A stretch of DNA of 64,000 nucleotides, from contig OZ018410.1 in assembly GCA_963969595.1 (NCBI GenBank), forward strand, positions 36,313,413 through 36,377,412, in the 5' to 3' direction. Shown piece by piece: positions 22,722 to 36,029 of this stretch. This stretch comes from Neckera pumila. Its lineage: Eukaryota > Streptophyta > Bryopsida > Hypnales > Neckeraceae. The translations under genes were made by a program, and so were the position numbers. The notes below the pieces were generated by a model. The model searched no databases. It was not told the origin of the DNA and was given only the letters and a program-made list of their open reading frames with translations. Each line of letters starts with the position of its first letter. The stretch's first letter is position 1.

Positions 22722-23457
22722 TAGCAATTCTAATGTAAAAATGGGGAAAGGAAAGAGAATGATTGGCTCTTGCAATTAATAATGCTTTGTTCCTTGATTT
22801 ATTTCAATAACTGTACTGGTCAATTTCAAAACCAACTCATGTCTATTTCACAACCATTTATAGGGTCCATTTTTAATGCCCGTTCTATTTTACAGCCTCC
22901 TACCTTACCCAGTGGTCCGGCTCCGGTTCAACTAAAAAACATTCTAAAAATAGATGATACAATTATCAGGATTTCATTTTCCAAGAATTTTTTTTGTATG
23001 GAAAAATATGAATCACTTCATTATTCAACATCTTGGAAAATCACATTTGCCAACTTCAACTAATTATTCAGCAAAGAATGCCACCTTGCCCACTAGGTAT
23101 GGTAGTGTCTAGCCATGTGATCCAATCACCAAGGAAGCTAGCTAGAAATTATCAATTTTTTTGAATGAATGGATGCATTCTTTGTTTCTATAGTTTCTTT
23201 AAAAGTCATTCAATGGACACTTTTAGACTTCAGTGTCTTTACAGGGCTTGAGAGAATTTGAAAGTTTGTAATTGATGAATTTGAAAACATAAATTGATGT
23301 ATTAGTGTTGGTCTTTGTAAGATTATTCTACTTCATTAGTGTTAATCGTAAATACAAGGTGCAAACAATAGTGTCTTTGCCTATGATTCTATGAATATGT
23401 AGCTATTTCTATATGAACCTCAAGATGCAACTTGGCCTTATTTGACAAGGATTGAAT

Positions 23458-24387
23458 TTAACCCCTAAAGGACCAAACGGTGTTTTTTTGGTAACATAGC
23501 GATTTTGGGCAACTTACTACGAACGGAATTTTTTTTTCTTTGAAATTTTCACACAACATCTGTCCAAAGAGTAGATTTAAGGCCCAACAATTTTTAGAAC
23601 TTTTGACTATAGGGTTAAAAAGTTATTGAATGATATGTCATTTTCAACACTCGGTGAGCAGCTCAAATTTTTTTTGAAAAATCACTTTAATAAAAAATAA
23701 AAATTTGAAGTCGGTCCTCTAGACTTAGATATATGTGGAAAGCTTTTAACCATTCCATATTGATTTATGAGATGAAAATTATGAGGTATTCTGGTTTGCG
23801 GGCAGTTGTAGATTCCCACTCTAAAATAAACTTTGGAGTTCTTAATTTAACTCAATTTTTAATATTTTTCAGAAAAAATAAAAGAAGAGGATGTATGTTG
23901 TTTATTACAACATTACAACCGTTGGGACTAGCATTTTTCAATTCTATAATTAAATTCTTAACAATTTGGTGTTTTGAATCATTCTCTACTTCTTTCTACT
24001 TACTATTTTTTTCCTATATGTTGTACAATTCCAAAAAGTTTGAAATTTTTCAAGCATGTAGCCAACTTGATTTGAAACTAAACCTCAAAAAATTACCACC
24101 ATTTGGAACATTTCTTCATTTAAAAATGACCTTGTAAAGTGCAGCTGCCCGTTTTTTTGCAGGGACAAAAAAATCATTTTTTGTCAATTCAAACACTATT
24201 ATCTTGCAATCTACATGGTGGAAAATTCTGAAATTTTTTCCACATCTTCTCAAACTAGTGCACTACATGATCTTATGGTTATATGTGTCCAAAAATGTCT
24301 TTTTTTCCAAAATTTGGTACTTATACTAGAAATGACAGTTTTAGAGCAGTTTTGGTGAAAACACAGTAAAAAAACTTTAGGGGTTAA
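23458..24387 (+). mobile_element. TTAA-flanked family A, copy A2 (930 bp)
   Basis: It begins TTAA-CCCCTAAAGGACCAAA and ends ACTTTAGGGG-TTAA, with the same length as A1 and full-length alignment. It gives the uninterrupted version of the Helitron-like target site (inverse strand near 24270). No coding capacity. Confidence 0.78.
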
Positions 24388-26379
24388 ATTAAAGCCATTT
24401 GCACTTGGGACAGGGATTCTTGGGTGAAAAATCACTTGATTGTGCTTTAAGTCTTCTCATAGTCTATGTCGTAGGTTTGCACTTAGCTTCACCTTCATGT
24501 ATTACTACTTGTACTTATTTTTGTTGTTGAAATAAAGTTCAATATATGTTGGAAAAACAACCAAACGGCAACACAATATTCATTGGAAGTACAATCTTCA
24601 ATTTAAATCAAAAGACTAAAATAAAATAGAATCAAAAAACTATTCTATAAGAACGTAGGACTGGTGACCATGCATGATATCATCTCCAATTGCCACTTAG
24701 ATCACTTTTCAAGGCCCTATGCATGAAACATGGATAAGAAATTTATGCAATTTTTGCTAGAATGGATTTTCCTACTATTTTCTTAGCCATTTAAACTGAC
24801 CAACTAAAGATAAACTTAGGGGGTGAAGAATCTACAAAATTGAGGTTTAAAAAGGGATTTTGTCCTTATTTTGATGAACTATAAAAAGTTTGAAAAACAT
24901 GTAATAAAATCCAAGACAAAAAGTCTACATATTGATCAACAAATTTGTTCTATTAGTGCAAGTCACTAGTTACCAAATCACACTATTTAATAAAAAATCA
25001 AATTGCGTGGATTGGAATATTATTGTAGTGTATCAGTTTCCAAAAAAATGAAAACTTCTAGTGACACTAGTTTTGCAATGAGTTTTATAGTTGTAATATT
25101 TATTCTACAAAATTAGTGTCGCTATAAACCTTTTTACTAATTTATCAAAGTTGCAATATTTTAAATATTATGGTATTCTACCAAATTTCCAAAATAAAAT
25201 TTGAAGTGACTCTAATATTCACCTTCACTATGTTTTAAAGGTCAAAGCCTATGACCATATGAACAACCTTAGGTACGCAACTCTTGTATTATATCAAAGG
25301 ATTATCAATATTAAAATGGCTTAGAAGACGGCTTTTGTAAAAATTATATCAAATTAAAAATTTAGGTGAAGATCAAATTGAATAAAATGCAATGTAGAAA
25401 ATGTTGGATTGCATGTATATTAACAAAACTACACAATATATATGAAGAATTGAAAGACCTTTGCATAATTTAAAAAATTCAAATAAGAAGTTCTCTCCAG
25501 TTAAAATTAAAATTCATTCAAAATGACTTATTGTAATAAAAATCTTACTTTTTATTATTAAAAAGCCCAAAATTGGTTAGCTTGGCTTATAATACATTTA
25601 TTAGAAAACTTTTATAATTAAGTTCTTAATGCTATTCTTGTCCTCAAAAAACATTCATTTTATATATAATAACATTTATAAATTCTTTTTGGAAAGGACT
25701 ATAGGAATTTTTTACATTAAAACAAATTATATCCTTTGAAAATGGATTAAAATGCATTATAACTAAGTGATTATAATTAGGGCCATATAATACGGGAATT
25801 GCATATCTAGGTGAACAACCTCAGTATCCCTTGTTTTATATGTAAGTTCTATTTTGCCAACATTTATAAGTGAAAATTATTTTAAATTATTTTTAAAAAT
25901 GGAAACCTATATTTTCTATAAGCTTTAAATTTTTTAATTTATTTTGTAAAAAACAAATTTTTTGTAAATACATGAATATTTAAATACATAAAAATTAAAT
26001 TACCTTGGAGGTTGTTTTTTCACCCATCTGCAAGTACCACAATGGATTAACTTCTACTTATAAAAGATATGCATTTCAACAATTTCAAGGTTTATTGTGT
26101 AATGAATTTGATAGCTTTTCTTTTGAAATTCAATTTATTGAAAGTGCATTTTAGTGTGCTAACACTATTTTAAGTTGTTCATGTCACTTCCAATTCCAAA
26201 AAACTTTTGTATGCAAAATTTTGAAACATTGAAGGGAAGGACAATATACTAAAAACTAAAAATGTACATTTATCTTGTTATAATTTTACAACTCCTATGC
26301 AATTTTGCACTCAAAGTGAGCATGCATACTGATAAGCAAGCTATCTAAACATTAATACGGTTACATTTTGAAAAACCAA
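24388..26379. other. AT-rich gene desert
   Basis: No gene or clear element. A short inverted pair around 'gtgacacta' (25050-25130) is the only structure noticed. Confidence 0.5.
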
Positions 26380-26666
26380 TAGAAGATATTTGAGGCCTCT
26401 AAGAGACCGCAAGTTATCCTGCGTACCCAAATTGCGGGAAAACGCAGGATAAATGTTGTCTGATGTAGCCAAGAGTGTGCCATGTCATTTTTGAAAAAAT
26501 AAATAAATAGAATAAAATTATTTGCTTAAAATGATGTTTTAGAGATTTTTATTTTTTATTTTTTTATTAAATTTTTTTTGATAGCCCGTACCAGTTGAGA
26601 GCAGAATCAGGCCATATTAGAAACAGGCCCGAAACGGCCCTCCAATGCCCTCCAATCTCCCCAAAT
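26380..26666. mobile_element. MITE family D, copy 2
   Basis: It starts TA-GAAGATATTTGAGGCCTC, has 'gccatgtcattttt', a T-rich tract, 'gcccgtaccag' and 'aggcccgaaacggccctcc'. The right terminal repeat is damaged, so the right edge is approximate. Confidence 0.65.
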
Positions 26667-26741
26667 GGATCAATTTGCTTCATTGGGAATAACTATAAGC
26701 CAATGTTGTTTTATCATAGGAAAGGCTTGAGCACATAGGGA

Positions 26742-27633
26742 TTAACCTCTAAACGCTTTGACGTCCAATTCCTAGACGCCGAATAAATTGCAACTCTTAT
26801 TTCTTTCTCATTCTGCTTGGATGAAAGTCATCCTAATTTGTGGAGATATTTTATCAAGTTGTTGTCCTATCGAATGGTTGAATTTGATGCTACTTGTGTT
26901 AATATTTTTTCAAAATTAGAAATGCGGAAATATATTAAGTGTTTGACTAAGCCAAAATTGCATTGACTCATTAGGAAAAATTTCAGCCTCTGGAAGGCTG
27001 CAGGTTTTGATCCCCCTCCGGATGCAATTAAAGAGAAAATAAAATTATTTTTTATTTTTTATTATTTTTTTCATTTAACATTTGATGCAGCACTACTAGT
27101 GCCGTGTCAACAATACGTCAAGCTTTATTATTTTTTTACTATTTTTTATTTTTTTCATTATTTTTTTTTTCAAAAAAAAAAAATTTTATTTTTATTTTTT
27201 TTGTACTTGCACCGCAGCGTGCCGAAAAATGAAAGATTAACTGCCTTCCTAGGGGTTCAAATTCTTTTTAATGTTTAGTTCAAAATTAGATTTGCAAAAA
27301 TGAGGTCACTGATTTTAAGATTACAATTTTTTTTGAAAATGTCACCTTTACAAGAGAACCTCTTTCAAATCCATTCCAACAAATTTTATTCAAAAATGAT
27401 AATATTTTGCTTGTAATTGAATTTCCAAAGGACTTTTAAGATTTTCTTTTCAAGTTTAAAAATGAATATTGGTAATAGCATAGGTAAATCTAATCGTACG
27501 GATGGAATCTTCAATTCAAAATCTACAACTTTTATTTGTACATCAATTCCAAAATATTCTTTGAAATAGTATTTTGTGACGATTTTTCTCAAATTGCGAA
27601 TTTTGGAGAAGACTTTGGATGCTTAGGGATTAA
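26742..27633. mobile_element. TTAA-flanked element H carrying a nested family E MITE
   Basis: The edges are TTAA-CCTCTAAACGC and the inverse of TTAA-TCCCTAAGCATC. The interior is interrupted by the family E MITE at 26972-27270. The left TTAA is preceded by 'cataggga', which looks like the right end of yet another TTAA element. Terminal repeats are only moderately conserved. Confidence 0.55.
26972..27270 (-). mobile_element. MITE family E, copy 3 (inverted)
   Basis: Starts TA-GGAAAAATTTCAGCC, contains the inverse of the family landmarks ('gatccccct', 'actactagtgccgtgtcaa', 'tgtacttgcaccgc'), and ends 'attcttttta' with TA at 27269. Nested in element H. Confidence 0.7.
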
Positions 27634-27867
27634 CCCTTTACGTACTAAGAATTCATGGTTTTAAGTTGTGGACTTTGATTGATCATATTGTAGAAAGGAT
27701 AATGTAAATGGATACTTTCATTACATCATTAACTTGAGTGAAGAACATTGCATGCATTCGTTTAAATAAATAATTATTAAAATAAATAAATATATCAATA
27801 TAAACTCTTCACAATTGCTTTAAAAATATGGAGCCCAATTTAGGCTTCTTAGTCATTAAAGGGTTAA
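27630..27867. mobile_element. Small TTAA-flanked MITE K (238 bp)
   Basis: The edges are TTAACCCTTTACGTACTAAG and the inverse of TTAACCCTTTAATGACTAAG, about 20 bp with three mismatches. It shares its left TTAA with the right TTAA of element H, as if one inserted into the target duplication of the other. Confidence 0.68.
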
Positions 27868-27909
27868 GTGAAGTTACATAACATTCAGTCACTGCCTTTC
27901 CAAGGATAG

Positions 27910-27976
27910 AATGGTGTGGAATACTCCACATCATTCCATCCAGTGGATGAAATGGTGTAGGATATTCCACACCATT
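27910..27976. repeat. Hairpin-forming palindrome (67 bp)
   Basis: Two 32-nt arms beginning AATGGTGTGGAATA and inverted around a 3-nt loop, with few mismatches. A shorter relative lies at 40403-40441. Confidence 0.8.
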
Positions 27977-28385
27977 TAGTAGCTACATGGACAGATGTCA
28001 AAAAATGTCAAATTGTGAGAGATAAAAGTAGTGAAACAATTAATGAGGGCTTAGCTGACATGAGAGGTCTCCAATTAAACTAGCTTTTGTAGTTGGTTCC
28101 CAACTCCCAAGACAAGCTACCAGTCTGCCACCACTTCTTGTGGATGAAATTCTTAGAAGAGAAGAAAAGCAGCCTTTGCTTTAGCTACTGAATGAATGTT
28201 ATGAAGATGGAATCCTATATTTTTTATAAGTCTTAGAATTTTCTATTTTTTTTTGTGAAAATTGGAAATTACGTAGAAATGGAGTGACCTGCAGTCACCT
28301 TTGACTGACGAAGCAAATCCGTCCGTTTGGAGTCGAGATTAAGCTTACGTCAAGTTAAATTAACTTAAGTTAAGTTAACCCCGTG

Positions 28386-30790
28386 CTAATTTTCTGGATT
28401 GACTGAGATGATGCGGGACTGATGCCTTTTGAATGGAATGGCTGTGACGCCGGGTTTGGCTCTCTCTCCATCGCGGGACCTGGCTGCGTGGGCCCCGAAC
28501 CCAAACAGAGGTTCCGCCATAGCCAGCCTACTACACCAGAGTCCTGACACACTCCCTGCTCCGCGGAGGCCGTTCATGCTTGTGTCGCTGCTGCTGTTGC
28601 GTGCTTGACGTTGCTGAACTTGGCTGTCGTGCCTCACTTCCTCCTCTCTTCCCTCTGACGTTTTCGCACTGAAAAACGGGTCTCTGTGCAGAACGCTAGG
28701 GTTGGCGGAACAACAGCACAACAATCTCTCTTTCCTTTTTGCCTTCATTTCGTGGTTTGAACTTGGCTGTCGCAGCAGCAGCAGCAATGGTTGATTCGGG
28801 TTGTAGGTCCGCGCGTGGCCATGGCTTCGGGTGATGCGAAAGACGACGCCGAGGACGCCGGGTAGGTAGCGTTCGCTGTCGGTGGTAGCACGAGAGACGC
28901 GACCATGTGGGAGACGCTCTTGATCTGCTTGCAGTAAGTGATTCATCGTAGGGTTTTGTTGTTATGTTTTCGGTGTTTTGGTTGATTTCTGGTGTGTTTG
29001 GGGTGTAATTTAGCTGTGCGGGAGGTTGGAATGGAGGTGTGTGGTGGAGGCTGCGTGATATCGTTCGTTGTGTGCTAGCTTGCTTGTGCGGAATGGTCGA
29101 TTTCTCATTTTGGCTGGTAATGGAGTTTTTTAATTTTAATTTTAATTTCATTTCGAGGTCTTATGAGTATCTTCAAGGAGGAGATGTTATTTTCAGAGTA
29201 GGACTGGGAACACATCTTAAGCCGTAATGAGTCGTCCTTGTAGCTGAGCGTTGGACGGTACTGCGAGAAGGAGCGGGGTTCCGGAATCAGGGAATCTTAT
29301 TTGATTGCGTCGATTTTCTGAAGGAGCTTTAGTCGTGGGATCTATGGCTTGAGCCTTGAAGAGGTTATGAAAGTCCGTTGTTGAGGATCAGGATTTGCGT
29401 TTGTTGAGTTCGCGACAGGATGTTGCATGTAGTAATAGAAGGCCTCAAGGGAATCTGGAATGACTGTTAAGGTACGAGGAATACCTAGACTGTGAGGTTT
29501 TATGGGTTTTGGGAGCAAATTGGATAATATTACCACTTAGGGAAAGTACACAAGATTCACGGCTTTATGAGACGGCAGGATTAAAGGAATCTTTTTTGTC
29601 TGCCATGTTCTCTTCTTCCTAGAATTGATTTGCGGATGCCAGTCTAACATTCAGTTATCGAGATCAATACAAGCTTCGATAGAGATGACATTGCTGTTTA
29701 GGCGTCACGTTTTGTTCTGCTGCCTGGGCTTCGGGCGTGGAGAATGATTTCACTTCGTAATACCGATGGAGCCTACTCTTGCCGTTATGACATGCTGTAC
29801 TTAGCCCAGAACGGAGTGGTTATTTTTTATAACCTTGGCCTTATATCGTTTATTTTTACTAGTTGGTTGCAATCAGGGATTTTGTTGGTTACTGAGGTTT
29901 TAAAGCAGGAGACTGTTACTGACAATCACCAACAAAGAATTTACTTACAAAGGCTTCATGAAAGTTGAATGTTTCACATATTAACCTATATCAATGATCT
30001 ACGTTCGATTCACCATTGTAACTCTGCACTGAGGCAGTCTTGTGAGTTGGCTATATTGACAATATTTTAAATAATGGCAGATGGTTCCAGGACAAATTAG
30101 GCTGTGTCCTCGTAGGCTTAGTAGGCTTTGCCTCTTGTTTTTTTATCATTACCTCGGTACCATCTGCCATGACCTAGTTTGTAAGTCTTTGTTTGGCATG
30201 TTTTCTGTAATAGACACATCTTTTGGGGGTTTAATAGCATCCCGTGGATATGCTTGTCTTTCTTTGCATTTATGTGGTGTCTTTTAATGTCATGTTGGTA
30301 GATACTTTTTGTCTGATTGCAATCTACTCTCTTTCTAGGGGTTGTTAAATTGTGTTGCTCTCTACTGTTGGATGTAAATTGTCTGGTTTCGATTGGTGGA
30401 ATAGTCCTTCATTTAGTTCGTGGACCATGTTGAGTAGTCTTTCGGCGCTTTATTAAGTGGTCTTCGAAGGATTAATGTAGGACGAATTGTATGAAGTGCC
30501 AATTTTGAAGTTGCTCTTGTTTTTGGTGATAATTGTGTAGGAGACGGAGTTGTTGCTCGCCCATTTGGCATGGAGGCATTCTGGAAACTGTTTCTTGTGT
30601 ATACGTTAAAACAGAGAATGCCAAACACGATAGCCCACTGTAACTCAATCCCTGTGGACAATGCTCACGCTCGCTAACTTTCTCCTCAACTTGACCCCTT
30701 TCCCATATCCTGCACTTGGTTTAGCAGTTACACATTTGTGTAATCAATTAGTAGAAAGGATAGCGAAGTAGCCTGAGGAATTTGGCATCG
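28386..30790 (+). other. Probable 5' leader and promoter region of the ethylene receptor
   Basis: Base composition rises sharply from about 28400 to 29600 compared with the flanking deserts, and the region is not repetitive. Reading frames on both strands (the longest about 186 codons, minus) do not resemble proteins. Plant ethylene receptor genes often have introns in a long 5' leader, so I infer untranslated exon(s) and promoter here. Exact splice sites cannot be fixed. An alternative is an unrecognised small gene or non-coding RNA. Confidence 0.4.
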
Positions 30791-33700
30791 ATGGAGGTCT
30801 GCAACTGCATAGAGCCTCAATGGCCACCAGACGACCTCCTGATGCGGTACCAGTATATATCCGATTTTTTTATCGCATTGGCATACTTCTCTATCCCCTT
30901 GGAGCTTATATATTTCGTGAAGAAGTCATCCATCTTTCCATATCGGTGGGTCCTTGTTCAATTTGGAGCGTTCATTGTGCTTTGTGGAGCAACGCATTTG
31001 ATATCGCTGTGGACTTTTAGTAGCCATTCTCGGACAGTGGCTGTAGTTCTCACAACAGCGAAAGTTCTTACTGCTGTTGTTTCTTGTGCCACGGCCCTGA
31101 TGCTTGTGCACATCATTCCAGACCTCCTTAGTGTAAAGACTCGAGAATTGTTTTTGAAGAAAAAGGCTGCGGAGCTTGACCGTGAGATGGGATTGATACG
31201 CACTCAAGAGCAAACAGGTCGTCATGTTCGAATGCTCACTCACGAAATTCGAAGCACACTGGATCGGCATACAATATTGAACACTACCCTTATTGAACTG
31301 GGCAAGACGCTTCGACTTGAGGACTGTACTCTGTGGATGCCAACTCAAGATGGTCAAGAGTTAGAATTCAAAAATGCTCTTCGAGCTGATCCTCTCAATG
31401 TTAGAGTACCCATAACTCATCCAACTGTCAAGCAAGTGTTCAGCAGTCCCCGTGCTGTGATAATTTCTCCTAACAGCCCAGTTTGCGTTACTCGAATTCG
31501 TTCTGGGAAGCACATGACTGGGGATGTGGTGGCAGTCCGAGTTCCACTTCTCGACGATTTTACGAACTTCCACTATGACGGTGGGCCACGTCCCTTTGCG
31601 TTAATGGTGTTGATGCTGCCTGCGGACAGTGCGAGGAGGTGGCATGTCCATGAGTTGGAGCTAGTTGAAGTGGTGGCTGATCAGGTGATTAGACTGAAAT
31701 AACATGGTCTCTCTTACCGCGTCAGTTGCATGGAGATGCCACTTCGATGACCGAGTCTTTGGGTTCTGATAAGTACGTGAAGATTTCTGGTGCTCAATTT
31801 TATTTGTGACGAAAAGTTTCTAAGAGGTGATACCATTCACTATGTGCAGGTTGCTGTTGCTCTATCGCACGCAACAATACTGGAGGAATCGATGCTAGCT
31901 CGAGATCTTTTGATGGAACAAAATGTAGATTTGGAACATGCTCGACAGGTAGCAGAGACAGCTATTAGAGCCCGCAACGATTTCCTTGCCGTGATGAACC
32001 ATGAGATGCGCACACCTATGCATGCGATTATTGCGCTCTCTTCTCTTTTGCAGGAAACCGAATTAACCACTGAGCAGCGGTCTATGGTGGAGACTGTTCT
32101 GAAAAGCAGCAACCTTTTGGCCACATTGATAAATGATGTGCTTGACCTTTCTCGGCTGGAAGATGGAAGTTTGGAACTTGATAGTCGCACATTCAACCTT
32201 CCCGACGTTTTTAAAGAGGTAGCTCCTGAATATTACCTTTGTGATGATTAATGACGTTTTGGAGTGCTTCATCTAGGTTTTCCTCTTGATTGTTGTCTTC
32301 GTTTGGGAGTTTTGGTAAAGGGGTAGGTGGGGGTCCGATTCTGCAACTGTAAGTGAGACCCTTTTGTTTTCAGGCTTGTTTTAGTGACAGGACAGAAATT
32401 TGCATATTCTTTTCAGAGTTTGAAAGAGGGGGTAATTGCGGCTTTACATTTTCTAGGAGATACACGGATTCTGCTTGAAGTCGATATAAGTCGTGGAACT
32501 TGTATCAATGGGAGTACTCTCTATATTGAGACAGCGATTTGCGATTTGTTCTTCTTTAATCTCGTTGATGACACATGATCTAACATGTTCGAAACATTGT
32601 TTTTGTCCTACCAGGTTTTGAACCTCGTAAAGCCAATAGCATCTGTGAAAAGACTTCAAGTGAACTTGACTATGGGGCCTGACATTCCTGAAAGTGCAGT
32701 TGGAGATGAGAAACGGCTATTACAGACTGCCCTGAATGTTATTGGAAATGCCGTGAAGTTTACAAAGGAGGGTTGTGTGAACGTAATCGTAGGCCTGGAA
32801 AGACCTGAATATCCGCGTGACCCTCGCCAACCAGAATTTCGACCCACCCCGGGAGACCAACATTTTTATCTGAGAGTCCAGGTACCTCGTCTCTCTGGTT
32901 TGGCTTGTTTCATTACCTTTTCTTCTTTTGTATCCTAAGGCTCGCTGTTACATGTCATCGCATCTCTAAAGTTGACTCATTTTCCTCAACATCTTTGAAA
33001 TCAGTTGCCATTTGGAGTCAGAAACTCACGGTTCATAAAAAATGTCTCAATAAATATCATAAACCATGGTTTGTATGCTAAATTTTCATGACATCAAATT
33101 TTCATCGACTTGATTGGCAATTTTTTCAGGTGCGGGATACTGGATTAGGCCTTAATCCACAAGACGTCCCTAAGCTTTTTAACAAGTTTGTTCAGGCCGA
33201 TTCCACCACAACTAGAAACTATGGAGGGACAGGGCTTGGATTAGCTATCTGTAAAAGGTGTTGCTTCACATCTTTGCTGCAACCGCTTGATTTTTCCCTT
33301 TCTCCTTGTCAGCTCTTAATTTCAACATCCATGCATGGCGTAACGTAACTAGCTGTAGCGTACTGTTCATGCAATTGTGCTTCATCGTCTATGGCTGAGG
33401 CTTCTATATTCGTTCGATTTTGGTGCACTCGTCAAATATTGTCACTGTTCGGTTGTTTTCTTGAATTTTGTATTCAGTTGTAATTGTCTACATGAGGCGA
33501 GTTCAATCAGGAAGACAGAGTTTCCAGACTAGTTGCTTACTTCTCGATTCAGGCTTTCCTTGCTTAGAGTAAAACTTTAATGGCTTTTTTTGGTGCTTTT
33601 GCGCTATTTCATTGAGCTTGCAACTACACGAAATTCTCACTGTTTGCGGGTGTTGGAGCAGATTTGTTAACCTCATGGATGGTCATATATGGATTGAAAG

Positions 33701-34379
33701 CGATGGTGTTGGAAAAGGGTCGACTGTAACGTTTATAGTGAAACTAAATGTTCCTGAGCCGCCGCCAAGTCATCTTTCCATCCAGATCCCGCCTACCTCT
33801 CTTTCAGGCGGCAGTCAGTCTCGGATAGACTTTCCAGGGGTGAAAGTCCTAGTCACAGATGACAATGGGTGAGCAGAGAGGAACTTTTAAACTTTGGATG
33901 AAGTGTTCATTATTCATTGACGGATGGTGAATGGATGCACATGAAAGGTTTGTTATTTTTTCATGAGGTAATACTGATGCTTGATTCTTGGACTGTTGAA
34001 CAGAGTGAACAGGATGGTAACGCGAGGATTGCTGATGCGATTAGGTTGTGAAGTGACTGTGGCGTCTTCTGGACGGGAGTGTCTGCAAATAATTTTCCAG
34101 CGAAACCAGGGGTTCAATGTGCTACTTCTGGATGTGTGCATGCCAGACATGGATGGATACGAAGTTGCAGTTCAAATTCAGCAAAGATTAGGACGTCGTG
34201 AGCGGCCACTCCTTGTTGCTCTGACAGCCAACACCGATCGTCAGACCCATGACAAGTGTCTTCGCCTGGGCATGGACAAAGTCGTGACAAAGCCTGTTTC
34301 GTTAGAAATGTTGCGGTCAGTCTTCATGGAGCTTTTGGGACGAGGCTCTGGATCTGAACATCTCTTAAGAATAGTATAG
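30791..34379 (+). CDS. ETR1: Ethylene receptor, subfamily I (ETR1-type hybrid histidine kinase), six exons
   Basis: An ER-membrane ethylene sensor that represses ethylene responses with CTR1-type kinases in air. Exons are 30791-31684, 31850-32218, 32615-32881, 33130-33257, 33662-33868 and 34004-34379, all GT-AG; spliced 2241 nt, 746 aa (Arabidopsis ETR1 has 738). The start ATG gives [12 protein letters not shown], with disulfide Cys4/Cys6. Three membrane helices span about residues 23-112. Asp25, Tyr32, Ile35, Pro36 and the copper ligands Cys65 and His69 are all at Arabidopsis ETR1 numbering. A GAF domain covers about 155-305. The kinase has H-box His349 (NHEMRTP), N-box [10 protein letters not shown] (462-471), G1 DTGLGL (513-518) and G2 GGTGLGL (542-548). 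The receiver (about 612-735) keeps Asp619/Asp620, phospho-acceptor Asp665 and Lys718. All kinase and receiver residues are present, so canonical His kinase activity is likely. The first exon encodes the whole membrane and GAF part. Confidence 0.97.
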
Positions 34380-36029
34380 TAGTTGTTGTCCATTACACAT
34401 TGTCCCTATCCAGAAGATGTTAAAAGTTTTTGAGTCAATGAGTGCGAGTTGTGGAAGGGCAGTATGTAAGGCAAAAACAGTGGAATTTTTTTTAGCAGGA
34501 AAGATGGTAGGATCCTAATAGTTTTAACAGGTATATGGAGGTCTCGGGGGATGATGACAGTTGTTCACAGCAACTTGGACGACAACAAAGAGAAGAATCG
34601 GGTATGTACTGTACAGTACTCTTTTCTATGGTTTTAGAAGGTTCTACCTCGGTCCCTTCTTCGTCGTCCTCCTGTGATTGATGAGAAATAACGCAATGTA
34701 GTGGCGCTTCTTTTATGCAAGTGCCCTCTCCCCATGTGAATTTACTCCCTTATCAGAATATAGCACTTGAGAGGGAAAACTTATTTCCCACTTTGTATGG
34801 TTATTCTCTGTCCATTTTGTTTGCCGCAAGTTGCGACTCGAGTTAGTTCTCAGTTTCCTCTGCCGTGCATGCGTTCATATGAGTCATGCATGCTGCCTCC
34901 AGTTTGACAGATTTTTTTTCTGGCGGTTCTTTTGACCCAAGTGAAGAAGTCCATTTCGTTTTTTGTTGCGGATATTGCGGCGGCTTATTTGTGCGCTGGT
35001 GAGTTTGCAAGGAGTTTAGGGTTTTTGGAGTTTAGGGTTCAGGGCTTCAGAGCAATGAGATTGAATGCCGCGTTCTCAACTTTTCAAGAGACAATTTCTA
35101 TGGGTGTGTAAATTTTTGTGAAAATGATACTAGCATATTTAGAAGGCATTTTCTGTCTCAAAAACCTCTGAAAATTGCCATTTCTATTGTGTTGATTGAA
35201 AAAGTTTACAAGATGGATTTTTTGAGAATGCAACTGTAGGATCTTGTACTTAATTTGTATGAGATCATATGGAAAAATTTGAAAGATCCAAATTGAAAGG
35301 TATTTGGATTCAACTGAGGTTTAGTTTTTATTTTACTGTGCCTGAGAATTTTAGATGGCTTTGATCAGCGTTTACTGAAATTTTTTGCACGGCAGAATTT
35401 GAGGTTAAATTTTTTTCTCATGGGTAATCATGTTAAGAGCATTTGCAATGTTCCTGGCTCCCAAGATGGTGATGACACTCTTGTTTGGAAAGTGGTTTGG
35501 AATTAAATGCATGCTCTAATGCAACCGTTATGGAAGGTTGTGGTTTCACGGCCTTAGTGAAGCGTCTCACCAAGTTGAGGTTTTAGAGTCATCATAATGA
35601 CAACTTTGCTTCTAATCATATTGTACAAATTTATACACGTGTCTTTGATTTGGGTCTCAAATTAGGTTTGTCAATTTCCGTAGAATTTGAAGTTGGCCTT
35701 GGAATGCACATTGGTCATCCTATCCAAATTGCAATATTGCAACTTCCGAACAAGCAAACAAAATGGGCAACCTTTGTACAAGACATAAGGACCTTAGATG
35801 TTTCCAATAAGTTCCCAATTAGTTCCTAAGTTGTTGTATTGCCGGTGAGCCACGTTCCCATGCTATATGATGCATTTACATTTTGGAATCCATCTAATCA
35901 AACATGTTATTCATTTAATCTAGATTTTCTACCATATATTGTACAGCTACTCACTTTATGGATGAGTCTCTCACAAAGCTTCAATAGCCACAACAAAGTC
36001 TAGGGAAATGAGAAAGAAAGCTATTTTTA
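34380..36029. other. 3' flank of ethylene receptor, then AT-rich DNA
   Basis: The first several hundred bases have gene-like composition and probably hold the 3' untranslated region. Around 35100-35300 there is a decayed stretch resembling the inverse right part of family A, including 'taggatcttgta'. No gene is seen. Confidence 0.4.

Noticed and set aside
28386..28946. 186-codon minus-strand frame upstream of the ethylene receptor
   Set aside because: No recognisable motif, antisense to the likely receptor leader, and the overlapping frames are equally open because of high GC.
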